Source of the DNA: a virus
Virus record (IMG/VR): IMGVR_UViG_3300030090_001346
Location: 1-21,621 of that record
DNA length: 21,621 nt
Direction: 5' to 3' (one strand)
Positions 13,954 through 20,912 of this stretch are shown piece by piece; the first letter of the stretch is position 1; each line of letters opens with the position of its first letter. The position numbers and the translations under genes are program-made. The notes beneath the pieces were generated by a model. The model was given only the letters and a program-made list of their open reading frames with translations, was not told the DNA's origin and did no database searches.

Positions 13954-13981
13954 TTGACAAATAAATTAATTTCCTTATAAT
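13954..13981 (+). promoter_or_regulatory. Near-consensus promoter on the opposite strand
   Basis: TTGACA (13954-13959), 16-nt spacer, TATAAT (13976-13981): both hexamers are perfect. It points rightward, against every gene in the window, and reads antisense into the LSm-like gene and uvsW. Only a short 31-codon shadow frame follows, so the product would be an antisense or small RNA. Confidence 0.65.
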
Positions 13982-13995
13982 CGGGTATGTTCCCG
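13982..13995. repeat. Inverted repeat at the antisense promoter start
   Basis: CGGGTATGTTCCCG: perfect 4-bp arms around a 6-nt centre, GC-rich in a very AT-rich gap. It directly follows the -10 box of the rightward promoter, so it spans the expected start site. It may be an operator. On the minus strand it lies 15 nt after the stop of the LSm-like gene but lacks a T tract, so it is a poor terminator. Confidence 0.45.
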
Positions 13996-14009
13996 TTCAG
14001 TGATAGATA

Positions 14010-14423
14010 TTAATGTATGGTATCATCATCATCATAAAAATTAAATATTTCATTTATTCTTTTATTTTCTTCATCACTAAATTTTTCTCTAACATATTTA
14101 TTTTTATCTAATCTTTCTGGCGGTCTGTTATATTCTCTTTTAATATCATTATAACTTTTAATAACCTCAGCACAAGCATTTGTTATAGTTAAAATTTTAT
14201 CTTTAGGTATAGTTATTATTTTATCATCTGTATAACTTGCCCATTTTATTAATGCTACATAATCTTTAAAACCCATACTTGTCATTGAAGGAACATATTT
14301 AATTAGTAAAGGTCTATCTAATCTTAGTAAAGGAGATTTATCAGGTAATTGTTTTTCACCTTGTATCAATGAACATACGATATCTTCACCATTTGATAAT
14401 TTTATAACTTTTATATTACTCAT
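14010..14423 (-). CDS. Conserved hypothetical protein with LSm-like N-terminus
   Basis: A 137-residue protein of unknown function. The first 35 residues (IKVIKLSNGEDIVCSLI, followed by a strand with PLLRLDRPLLIKYV) look like the opening strands of an Sm/LSm barrel, a fold used by RNA-binding proteins such as Hfq. The match is by pattern only. Residues 43-80 continue as beta strands, and the C-terminal 50 residues are charged and probably helical, ending in an acidic YDDDDTIH tail. Similar proteins occur near uvsW in marine T4-like phages as far as I can recall. It overlaps the uvsW stop by 8 nt and is the last gene of the uvsY operon. RNA binding is a guess. Confidence 0.65.
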   Translation of the reverse strand: MSNIKVIKLSNGEDIVCSLIQGEKQLPDKSPLLRLDRPLLIKYVPSMTSMGFKDYVALIKWASYTDDKIITIPKDKILTITNACAEVIKSYNDIKREYNRPPERLDKNKYVREKFSDEENKRINEIFNFYDDDDTIH

Positions 14424-15888
14424 TTTTTATCTCAATTTTATGTGTTTCAAAATTAAATTTTTCTTCTTTGTATATATTTAGTCGTTCCCAAAAGTGTCTT
14501 AATGTGTAGTTAGGTATATCATTATACGTCATATCATCTGATATATCATATAAGGTAGCATCTGATTTATTGTCTTTTAATCGAAGTCCCCTACCGATAG
14601 ACTGTAAGTTTCTAATGCGTGACTTACTAGGTGAGGAAAAAACAATGTTATGCAAATTGCGAATATTAATGCCAGTAGAAAAAGTACCGTATGAGGCAAT
14701 AATGATTGCATTATCTGACTTTTCTGTAATTTGTCTAATGTATTCTCTTTCATCTGTATCTATACCTCCGTGTACATAAAATACTTTTTTATCTTTTGCT
14801 TTTTCGGCAATTAGTTCTCTTAAATCTTTACCGTGCTTTTCAACAAATTGAAATAAACATAAGGTATTACCTTTTAATGCTATACACAAATTTCTAATAT
14901 ATTTATTACGACCTTTGTGATTAACTAGATAATCCATTTCTTCTCTATAATCAAATCTACATTTGATATCTTTATGTTGTAATGTCAAACAAAATATTTT
15001 TAATTTTGCTAACTGATTTCTTTCTTGTAATATATTTGTAGATGTTACTTTATTAACTGAACCAAAGACACCCTCAAGAACTAATTTATGTGTTTTAGAA
15101 CCATCTAATGTACCTGTTAAACCAACTCTATATTTGCAGTTTTCTAATTTATTCATAATCTTAGTTAACGATACTGCTTTAAATAAGTGTGCCTCGTCAC
15201 CTATAATCATTCCAAACTGCTCGAACCACTTTTTTGGTTGTTGATAAATTGATTGCCACGTTGATATAACAACTCTTTTATTTGTATTTTTTGTATGTCC
15301 TTGATATATCTTATGTATATTTCTTAAACTATTATATCCATACTCTTTGAAGTCTTTGAACAATTGTTCTACTAAAGATGTTGTAGGAACAATGATTAAT
15401 ATTTTGTCAGACTTTTTATCTTTTAGATTTAAGAGATTATAAATTAATATCAGATAAATGATTAAAGATTTACCACTACCTGTTGGTGATAGAAGTAAAC
15501 ATCTTTTTTTCTGTATAGCATAATAAAATGCGTCTTTCTGATAATCTCTAATTTCGTGTGGTAATTTTAGTGCTGATAAAAATCTTTCTACTAATTTAGG
15601 TTTTATCTTTGCATCTTTAATTTTTGTACCATCAACAAACTGTACTTCATTCTTTTTACACCAATCAAGCAAATAAGGATACAATCCCACATAAATTTGA
15701 CCTGATGCATATTGAAACAGACGTATCTTACCATCCCATACTCTACTTCTATATTGAGGTGTGAATTTAAAACCGGGCATCTCAAAAGCAAAGTATTCAC
15801 TTAAATCTCTTTTGATTGCAGGTTCTGCCTCAACTTTAAGATAGACTTCATTTTTCTTTTCAATTACTATATATTTTGTTAAGACCAT
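14416..15888 (-). CDS. uvsW: UvsW recombination DNA/RNA helicase
   Basis: A 490-residue superfamily 2 helicase, homologue of T4 UvsW (about 500 aa), which remodels replication forks and branched DNA, unwinds R-loops and so shifts T4 from origin-dependent to recombination-dependent replication. Motifs in order: N-terminal DNA-contact domain (about 1-105, including PGFKFTPQYRSRVWDGKIRL), Q-like region IRDYQKDA at 113-120, Walker A SPTGSGKS at 134-141, motif Ia VPTTSLVEQ, DEAH box at 231-234, motif III LTGTL near 257, motif V TGINI and motif VI QSIGRGLR near the C-terminus. The start overlaps the upstream oxygenase by 10 nt with AGGTAAG before the ATG. Complete. Confidence 0.96.
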   Translation of the reverse strand: MVLTKYIVIEKKNEVYLKVEAEPAIKRDLSEYFAFEMPGFKFTPQYRSRVWDGKIRLFQYASGQIYVGLYPYLLDWCKKNEVQFVDGTKIKDAKIKPKLVERFLSALKLPHEIRDYQKDAFYYAIQKKRCLLLSPTGSGKSLIIYLILIYNLLNLKDKKSDKILIIVPTTSLVEQLFKDFKEYGYNSLRNIHKIYQGHTKNTNKRVVISTWQSIYQQPKKWFEQFGMIIGDEAHLFKAVSLTKIMNKLENCKYRVGLTGTLDGSKTHKLVLEGVFGSVNKVTSTNILQERNQLAKLKIFCLTLQHKDIKCRFDYREEMDYLVNHKGRNKYIRNLCIALKGNTLCLFQFVEKHGKDLRELIAEKAKDKKVFYVHGGIDTDEREYIRQITEKSDNAIIIASYGTFSTGINIRNLHNIVFSSPSKSRIRNLQSIGRGLRLKDNKSDATLYDISDDMTYNDIPNYTLRHFWERLNIYKEEKFNFETHKIEIKNE

Positions 15889-16442
15889 TGCTTACCTAAA
15901 GTCCACCCTACTAAAACTTTTCTCGTACCACTGATAACTTCATTAACTCTATGCCACACAAAAGATGGAAAAACTAATAATGTTCCAGAATTAAATCTTT
16001 TTAAATCAAGTGTATAATTTATATTATCTTCTTCTTTAGGGTTAGGTATTGATATGTCAAACAAACCACCTTCATAATCATCATTTAAACACAAAGTAAA
16101 ACTTAATTTTCTAATCAAATTATTATCGTAAGCATCAGAAAGACTATCTATGTGCCAGTTATAAAAATCATTTTTATTATAAACTGTATATTGTAAAGGT
16201 TCAATGTCTGTCAATGAAAAATTCCAATCTGCTTTTCTATTTGCAAGTCTTACTAATTTTATTATCTGTTCTTTTATTTTTGTATCTTCTATCCAAGAAA
16301 CTTTAGAAGAACGATTGTTTTGATTACCGTCTAAAATTTCACCCTTTTTTAATCTTTTACTTTCACCAAGATTAATAATTTCATTACAAACTTTTGAAGA
16401 TATTGCTTTAGGTATGACATAATAACAATTATTCAAATACAT
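15879..16442 (-). CDS. 2OG-Fe(II) oxygenase, prolyl-4-hydroxylase (PKHD) type
   Basis: A 187-residue protein with a full prolyl-4-hydroxylase-like iron site: H97 and D99 in NWHIDSLS, distal H164 in FPSFVWHRVNEV and the 2-oxoglutarate arginine R174 in GTRKVLVGW. Between them are the strand segments KLSFTLCLNDDYEGGLFDI (112-130) and SGTLLVFP (152-159), typical of the PKHD/PiuC branch. These enzymes couple oxidation of 2-oxoglutarate to hydroxylation of a protein residue or small molecule; the target here is unknown. Its ATG overlaps the uvsY stop by one base (TAATG), and its end overlaps uvsW by 10 nt. Small oxygenases of this type are frequent in T4-like cyanophages and their relatives. Confidence 0.88.
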   Translation of the reverse strand: MYLNNCYYVIPKAISSKVCNEIINLGESKRLKKGEILDGNQNNRSSKVSWIEDTKIKEQIIKLVRLANRKADWNFSLTDIEPLQYTVYNKNDFYNWHIDSLSDAYDNNLIRKLSFTLCLNDDYEGGLFDISIPNPKEEDNINYTLDLKRFNSGTLLVFPSFVWHRVNEVISGTRKVLVGWTLGKQWS

Positions 16443-16867
16443 TATTCACCATTGATAAATTTTCGCCAATCAATTGAGTTCTTAATTAAAAATCCTCTGT
16501 TAGATATATGCTTAACAGTTTTATCTAAATAATCAACTACAACTTCTAAATACTTAGTCTTTTGCTTTGCTTTTTGTATTTCACCATCTGCATCTAGATA
16601 TTTATCAATGTCTTGTCTAAGTATTTTTAAATCAAAAGGTTGTTCTTTATAAACTTGTGCCTCTGCTTTACCTGTATAATATTCCCACTTATACTTTTTT
16701 AAAAGTTTAAATTCATCCTCTGCTTTAACTAGTAACAACTTATATTTGTTGAGATACTTTAAATACTTATTATGTAACTGTGGTGTTTTTATTGACTCTA
16801 ATGATAAATTAGTTTCATCCATTTTTAAATCTTTGTCTGCTATTTCTTGTAATTCTTCTAGTGTCAT
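16442..16867 (-). CDS. uvsY: UvsY recombination mediator
   Basis: A 141-residue protein of the T4 UvsY family (137 aa), which helps load the UvsX recombinase on single-stranded DNA coated with gp32. It is almost all helix and very rich in Lys and Glu. The stretch KYLKYLNKYKLLLVKAEDEF at 35-54, the KYKWEYYTGKA motif at 58-68 and the C-terminal IKNSIDWRKFING at 128-140 are the parts that most resemble UvsY. An AAGGTGA ribosome site precedes the ATG. It is the first gene of the operon with an oxygenase and uvsW; T4 also uses UvsY and UvsW together in recombination-dependent replication. Complete. Confidence 0.9.
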   Translation of the reverse strand: MTLEELQEIADKDLKMDETNLSLESIKTPQLHNKYLKYLNKYKLLLVKAEDEFKLLKKYKWEYYTGKAEAQVYKEQPFDLKILRQDIDKYLDADGEIQKAKQKTKYLEVVVDYLDKTVKHISNRGFLIKNSIDWRKFINGE

Positions 16868-16888
16868 TCATTCACCTTTTTAATTTTA

Positions 16889-16916
16889 ATTATAACAAAA
16901 AAACTAGATTTGTCAA
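16889..16916 (-). promoter_or_regulatory. Sigma70-type promoter of the uvsY-uvsW operon
   Basis: TTGACA (complement of 16911-16916), 16-nt spacer, TATAAT (complement of 16889-16894). It starts 4 nt after the TAA stop of the tail gene. The leader is about 15 nt and contains an AAGGTGA ribosome site, unlike the leaderless units. Confidence 0.85.
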
Positions 16917-16920
16917 GTTT

Positions 16921-17550
16921 TTATGATGTTGTGACTGTTGTTGTTGATGAGTTAGGTGTTGCGAATTCATAATTTAAATAGTCAAAAGTAACTGTGGCGG
17001 TTAGGTAATTTATATCTGTTTCTTGTTGGTTGTATGCTAATCCTGTCAATGATAATGGAAATAAATCTTTAAATCTGACCTCAACCACAGGATTATTTTT
17101 ACTAGATAAAACAATCAGTGTTGCATCAGAAAGTGTTGGTCCTTGATTTTGCACAGGATTCTTTGGTATCTTACCACCGTCTTGTGCTGAGTTAGATGCT
17201 AATTGAGATATAGGAAATCTATCTTGTCCTACAGATAATAAATCATTAAACTCTTGATGTTTAGATGGAAATCCTAAACCTACTAACCAACCGTGTATCT
17301 CTCTATAGTTTTCTAGATTTTCATCTACTAAAAAAGATAGTGATAATGTGTCATACGTCAACTTATCACCTGCTACTGGTATGTCTTTGAAACGTGTGGT
17401 TTGCGAACCACTACCTAAAGTTATGCCAGGTATGTTTATGCTTGTTACAAAGTATTCAACTTTAGGTATTTTTACCACATTGAATTTAAACTGTGTAGGA
17501 CTAGCATAATCTAGTTGTGTTGGTTGTCTTGATAATCCTGATGTTGTCAT
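16921..17550 (-). CDS. Tail tube-fold virion structural protein (gp19-like family)
   Basis: A 209-residue protein with the beta-rich layout of T4-type tail tube proteins: SPTQFKFNVVKIPKVEYF near 17-34, SINIPGITLG near 37-46, DIPVAGDKLTYDTLSLSFLVDE at 56-77, the NYREIHGWLVGLGFP helix at 81-95 and a C-terminal strand set KDLFPLSLTGLAYNQQETDINYLTATVTFDY. The position after gp23 and before uvsY differs from T4 gene 19, which precedes gene 20. It may therefore be a tube paralogue, such as a baseplate tube initiator or the gp3-type tail terminator, rather than the main tube monomer. The TATAAATA box ends 5 nt before its ATG and no Shine-Dalgarno is present, so a leaderless late mRNA is predicted. 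Confidence 0.68.
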   Translation of the reverse strand: MTTSGLSRQPTQLDYASPTQFKFNVVKIPKVEYFVTSINIPGITLGSGSQTTRFKDIPVAGDKLTYDTLSLSFLVDENLENYREIHGWLVGLGFPSKHQEFNDLLSVGQDRFPISQLASNSAQDGGKIPKNPVQNQGPTLSDATLIVLSSKNNPVVEVRFKDLFPLSLTGLAYNQQETDINYLTATVTFDYLNYEFATPNSSTTTVTTS

Positions 17551-17555
17551 ACTAT

Positions 17556-17563
17556 TATTTATA
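17556..17563 (-). promoter_or_regulatory. Late promoter abutting the tail gene start
   Basis: TATAAATA on the minus strand, the exact T4 late -10 element, with 5 nt between it and the ATG. It lies between the gp23 terminator and the tail gene, which is the expected place for a new late unit. Confidence 0.75.
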
Positions 17564-17565
17564 CC

Positions 17566-17598
17566 AAAAAAAAAGGGCGTCTAAAAAGACACCCTTTT
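17566..17598 (-). terminator. Rho-independent terminator after gp23
   Basis: Minus strand: AAAAGGGTGTC (17598-17588), 6-nt loop, GACGCCCTTTT (17581-17571), one G-T pair in an 11-bp stem, followed by further T to 17566. It lies 18 nt after the gp23 stop and should insulate the abundant capsid mRNA from the tail gene. Confidence 0.9.
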
Positions 17599-17616
17599 GA
17601 TAAGATGTAAATAATA

Positions 17617-18996
17617 CTACATTAAGTTTGCTACTTGAACTCTTCTGTAATATCTGTTACTGTTGGCAGAACCTGCTCCATCAATAACTGCGGTATCTCC
17701 ACTTCCTGCTTCAGCAAAAGGATTTGCTTGTAAACCGTATCTGGTTTTGAAACCAATTTTTGGTTGGAAGTTATCTTGACCAACTGCTCTCACCATTTGT
17801 AGTGGAACATATGGACAATAGAATAAACCACTGTCGTATGGAGAAGAACCTTTATAACCAACTACAAAGTATTGAGCGGCGGCACTGTTCGCAGAATACG
17901 GGTCAATATAAACTTTATATCTACCGTTTAATACACCAGCGAAAGTGTTACCAGTATCGTCTATTTGTAGATTGTTATTTAATGCAGGTGCGTAATCTAA
18001 AATACCTGCCATTTGAAGTGCAGATGCAACATCAGAACTTGTGATTAAGATGTTACCTTTACCTCTTCTGGTTCTTTGAGCAATCTGATTTGCCTCTCTC
18101 TCAACTTGGAACATAAGTCCTTTAAATCTCTCAACTGACCAACGACCATTTGAGTCTGTATCTAAGTCAAAGATACCAGCGGTAGTTGTGTTGATAGCAC
18201 TTACTGAACCAATTGCAGTTGAACTTGAGTCAGATGCACCGATTTCTGCGTTAATGTAAATTGTTCTAACAACTTCTCTGTTAATCTCTGCAAGAATTTC
18301 AGCAGAAAGAATGTTTGCTAATTCTGTTTCTGCGTCTAAACCGTGGATTGCTTTTAAGTCTTGAGCAAGTTCCATTGTGTACTCTGCCTTTAATGCTCTA
18401 CTTCTAGCAGTAACAGTGGACTTCTCAATACTAAATGCCATCTCTGCGAAAGTATTATCAGATGTACCACCTAGTGCCTCAGCGGCGGCAGTTGTCATAC
18501 CAGTACCTTTTGTAAATGTACCAGCAGGATTATCGTTTAATAGTTTCGGGTTTGTTCCAGCATGAGCAGTAGATGAGAAACCGTCAACAGATGAACCTTC
18601 TTTGTTTCTGCCAGAAAAATCTGTATCCGCTTCATCAAATAATGCTTCAGTTCCTGTTTGACTATCAAATCTTGCTCTCATGGCAAAGATTAGACCGGTA
18701 GGACCAGTCATTGGTTGAACACCACAAATGTCGTAAGCAATTAAATTTGGCATTGCTCTTCTTACTAACGAAATTAAAATTGGATCCCAGTTATCGATAC
18801 TGGCACCAGTTGCGTTAGCAGGAGTTACACTTGGAGATGCCTCATTTAAAAATGCTCTATCTTCATTGATACTTCTTTCTTGGTTTTCCAAGATAACAGA
18901 AGTTACGGCACGTCTATAAGAATCCTCGATTTTTGGTAAATCGGGATGCTCAAGGACTGGTTGCCATTTCTTCTCATAATTTTCAGATAAGTACAT
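17617..18996 (-). CDS. 23: Major capsid protein gp23
   Basis: A 459-residue major head protein of the T4 gp23 family (T4 521 aa). Recognisable segments are SLVRRAMPNLIAYDICGVQP at about 75-94, MTGPTGLIFAMRARF directly after, SRALKAEYTMELAQDLKAIH and DAETELANILSAEI in the middle, and RGKGNILITSSDVASAL further on. The N-terminal propeptide ends with FLNE-A at 49-53, matching the T4 gp21 cleavage site FLTE-A and the rule (I/L)-x-E, so mature protein probably starts at A53. A GGGAGAG ribosome site precedes the ATG, which is 11 nt after the gp22 stop. Codons appear more regular here than in the early genes, fitting high expression. It is followed by a strong terminator. Confidence 0.97.
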   Translation of the reverse strand: MYLSENYEKKWQPVLEHPDLPKIEDSYRRAVTSVILENQERSINEDRAFLNEASPSVTPANATGASIDNWDPILISLVRRAMPNLIAYDICGVQPMTGPTGLIFAMRARFDSQTGTEALFDEADTDFSGRNKEGSSVDGFSSTAHAGTNPKLLNDNPAGTFTKGTGMTTAAAEALGGTSDNTFAEMAFSIEKSTVTARSRALKAEYTMELAQDLKAIHGLDAETELANILSAEILAEINREVVRTIYINAEIGASDSSSTAIGSVSAINTTTAGIFDLDTDSNGRWSVERFKGLMFQVEREANQIAQRTRRGKGNILITSSDVASALQMAGILDYAPALNNNLQIDDTGNTFAGVLNGRYKVYIDPYSANSAAAQYFVVGYKGSSPYDSGLFYCPYVPLQMVRAVGQDNFQPKIGFKTRYGLQANPFAEAGSGDTAVIDGAGSANSNRYYRRVQVANLM

Positions 18997-19007
18997 ATTA
19001 TCTCTCC

Positions 19008-20186
19008 CTATATTGTTTTCTTAGACAATTTAATGTCCTTGGTTTTACTTATAGCGGCGGTATATGCGGCCATAGTCTTTGACAATTCTGAATTGTCTAC
19101 AGCAGAATTATCGCCAACTGCTACATCATCAATATCAGATGAAGTTTCTTTTTTACCAAAGTAAGATTCTTTAATAGTGCTTAACTTTGATTTAAATTCT
19201 TCTTCATTTGAATATTCAACTTCTTCAGAAAGTTTATTGAATTTTTCTTTTTGTGAATCAGCAAGGTCAGATGAAACTTCATTAATAATGTCATTTCTCT
19301 TATAATCACTATTCTCTTTTTTGAATTCAACATTCTTTTGAATTTCTTCGTTTAATCTCTTATTTAACTCTTCGATTTTTGCAGATTGGTCTTCAAGCAC
19401 ATTGTACTTCTCATCTGGTACATCTATGTAATGGTCTTCGAAAAGTTTTTTGAGACCAGAAATAAAGTCTTCAGCGATTTCACCCTTGATACCTCTTTCG
19501 ATAGCAATGGTGTTTTCTTTCATCCACTCTTCAACAACGTATGTTAAATAAGTGTCAACTTTTTCAGAAAGTTTTTCTTTCTCGACTTCTATTTCTTCGT
19601 TTAATTTTTTATCAAACTCTGCGTTCAACTTCTCTTTATGCTCGGTGATTTTTGCTTTAACCGCCGCCTCAAAGATAGTTGTTGCTTTGTTTTTGAATTC
19701 TTCAGATAGGTCCTCGTCTTTGACAAGAGCATCTACGTCAGCAGAAACATCAATTAAATCTTCTTCAACCTCTTCTTTTTTCATATCGTGCTTTTTCTCT
19801 CCCATACCATAAGTGTCTGCCATAGTATGTTTGTCAGCATTGATTTTTTCGTGGTCTTTTTGTGCTTTAATTGTTTCTTTCTGACCAGGTGTTGAAACTT
19901 TAGTAACACCCTTTTCAGTATCAGGTGACTCGTTAGGGTCTCCGTCTTGTGCTTTTGCATTAACTTGGTCCTGTGCTTTTTTTGATTTCTTTGTGGCGTC
20001 TGGATTGCTGTCTGTCGGTTTAACGACCGCCGCACCCAAATCATCATACTTTGCCATACCTGCAATGTTTGACCCTTCTGGCGCCACAGCATTCTTTTTA
20101 GGAGCATCTGCTTGAGGATTTGCTTTTTCTTCTAACTCTTTCTCAATCTCCTCTATTGCCACGACTTTTTTATTTTCTTCAGTCAT
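19008..20186 (-). CDS. 22: Prohead core scaffolding protein (gp22-like)
   Basis: A 392-residue, highly charged, largely helical protein in the gene 22 position between the prohead protease and the capsid protein. It is longer than T4 gp22 (269 aa), as in marine relatives. Residues 1-130 are low-complexity with many Lys, Asp, Ala and Pro. Residues 140-330 are Glu/Lys-rich with strong coiled-coil character, including the conserved-looking TYLTYVVEEWMKENTIAIER segment near 211-230. The C-terminus has an MAAYTAAIS helix near 376-384. In T4, gp22 forms the inner core around which gp23 assembles and is then cut to peptides by gp21. An AAGGAG ribosome site precedes the ATG and a TATAAATA box lies about 36 nt upstream. 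A 108-codon frame at 19781-20107 is an out-of-frame shadow. Confidence 0.9.
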   Translation of the reverse strand: MTEENKKVVAIEEIEKELEEKANPQADAPKKNAVAPEGSNIAGMAKYDDLGAAVVKPTDSNPDATKKSKKAQDQVNAKAQDGDPNESPDTEKGVTKVSTPGQKETIKAQKDHEKINADKHTMADTYGMGEKKHDMKKEEVEEDLIDVSADVDALVKDEDLSEEFKNKATTIFEAAVKAKITEHKEKLNAEFDKKLNEEIEVEKEKLSEKVDTYLTYVVEEWMKENTIAIERGIKGEIAEDFISGLKKLFEDHYIDVPDEKYNVLEDQSAKIEELNKRLNEEIQKNVEFKKENSDYKRNDIINEVSSDLADSQKEKFNKLSEEVEYSNEEEFKSKLSTIKESYFGKKETSSDIDDVAVGDNSAVDNSELSKTMAAYTAAISKTKDIKLSKKTI

Positions 20187-20222
20187 ACTAATCTCCTTTT
20201 AGAACCTTCGTTTTTTAGTAAT

Positions 20223-20230
20223 TATTTATA
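20223..20230 (-). promoter_or_regulatory. Late promoter of gp22-gp23
   Basis: TATAAATA on the minus strand in the gap between gp21 and gp22, 36 nt before the gp22 ATG. It is followed by a normal leader with AAGGAG. It would drive gp22 and gp23 up to the terminator at 17566. Confidence 0.75.
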
Positions 20231-20233
20231 ATA

Positions 20234-20878
20234 CTAGAGATTTTTGAGAAAATTCTCAAAAACTTCCAACTTTTTTTCTTCTAATTTTCTTGTTGATGCA
20301 CTTCGTATTTCTCTTCTCCACGCCTCAACATCTCTTTCCACCAATCTACCATTATCCCAAACCCACTCTTTACTTTCCATTATACCTTGTACGAAGGCGT
20401 CAGGTGCTGAAGGGTCAGCAACAATGTCGGCGGCAGTTGCTAACATAAAGTCAGACTTTACATAGTTAGCACCATTTCTTTGTTCTAATGAACCCATACC
20501 TCTTGAAGACACCCCAAGTTGGGCACCTTCATCAATAAGACCTTTAACAATCTTACCATAAGGTGTATTCATTATTTTTGCCTCTCCTATAAAATTAGAA
20601 CCGTCTTGTTGAAGATTCGTAATCATATGAGAAACTCTCTCTAGATTAACAGTTGGTCCATCAGGATGACCTAACTCACCAAATGCTCTTTTCTTTTCAA
20701 CGAATTCTTTTTGATAACGATTAACTTCTTTCATCATTATCTGTTTAGGGTAGACTCTACCATTTCGGTTTTTTATGTCTGACTGTAAGAAAACACCTTT
20801 AATCTTATAATTTTTCTTACCACCTACATCTTCAACCAGATACTCTGCGTCTTGAATTTCTTCTGATATTAGTTTCAT
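20234..20878 (-). CDS. 21: Prohead protease gp21
   Basis: A 214-residue serine protease of the T4 prohead type (gp21, 212 aa; herpesvirus-assemblin-like fold), which cleaves scaffold and capsid proteins after (I/L)-x-E during head maturation. Family marks are the NRNGRVYPKQIM segment at 37-48, the catalytic histidine H71 in GELGHPDGP, the NLERVSHMI strand at 78-86 and the nucleophile region GVSSRGMGSL at 122-131 (S124 or S125). The C-terminal third, from DIVADPSAPDAFVQGIMES onward, is typical and ends in a charged tail that may be self-cleaved. It has its own TATAAATA box and an AAGAGAGAG purine-rich ribosome site. Confidence 0.95.
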   Translation of the reverse strand: MKLISEEIQDAEYLVEDVGGKKNYKIKGVFLQSDIKNRNGRVYPKQIMMKEVNRYQKEFVEKKRAFGELGHPDGPTVNLERVSHMITNLQQDGSNFIGEAKIMNTPYGKIVKGLIDEGAQLGVSSRGMGSLEQRNGANYVKSDFMLATAADIVADPSAPDAFVQGIMESKEWVWDNGRLVERDVEAWRREIRSASTRKLEEKKLEVFENFLKNL

Positions 20879-20897
20879 AGTTCTCTCTCTTAACTAC

Positions 20898-20905
20898 TAT
20901 TTATA
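20898..20905 (-). promoter_or_regulatory. Late promoter of gp21
   Basis: TATAAATA on the minus strand, 19 nt before the gp21 ATG, in the 34-nt gap after the small virion-type gene. The leader includes a GAGAGAGA ribosome site. Confidence 0.75.
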
Positions 20906-20912
20906 AAAATTA

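Noticed and set aside
13982-13995. CGGG-N6-CCCG repeat as terminator of the uvsY-uvsW operon
   Set aside because: The stem is only 4 bp and no T run follows on the minus strand. An operator role at the plus-strand promoter is more plausible.
13988-14098. Short plus-strand frame after the antisense promoter
   Set aside because: The 31-codon Ile/Phe-rich peptide starting near 14012 has no ribosome site and simply mirrors the AT-rich LSm-like gene.
15603-15800. 65-codon minus-strand frame within uvsW
   Set aside because: Shadow frame of the N-terminal UvsW domain, with no independent ribosome site or family match.
19081-19097. Perfect palindrome GACAATTCTGAATTGTC in the end of gp22
   Set aside because: Eight-base arms are notable, but the site is inside coding sequence, has no T tract and no linked promoter. 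It may be chance in AT-rich DNA.
19781-20107. 108-codon minus-strand frame within gp22
   Set aside because: It is an alternate frame of the Lys-rich scaffold, which produces a Lys/Gln/Met-rich peptide with no domain. It has no separate start signals.
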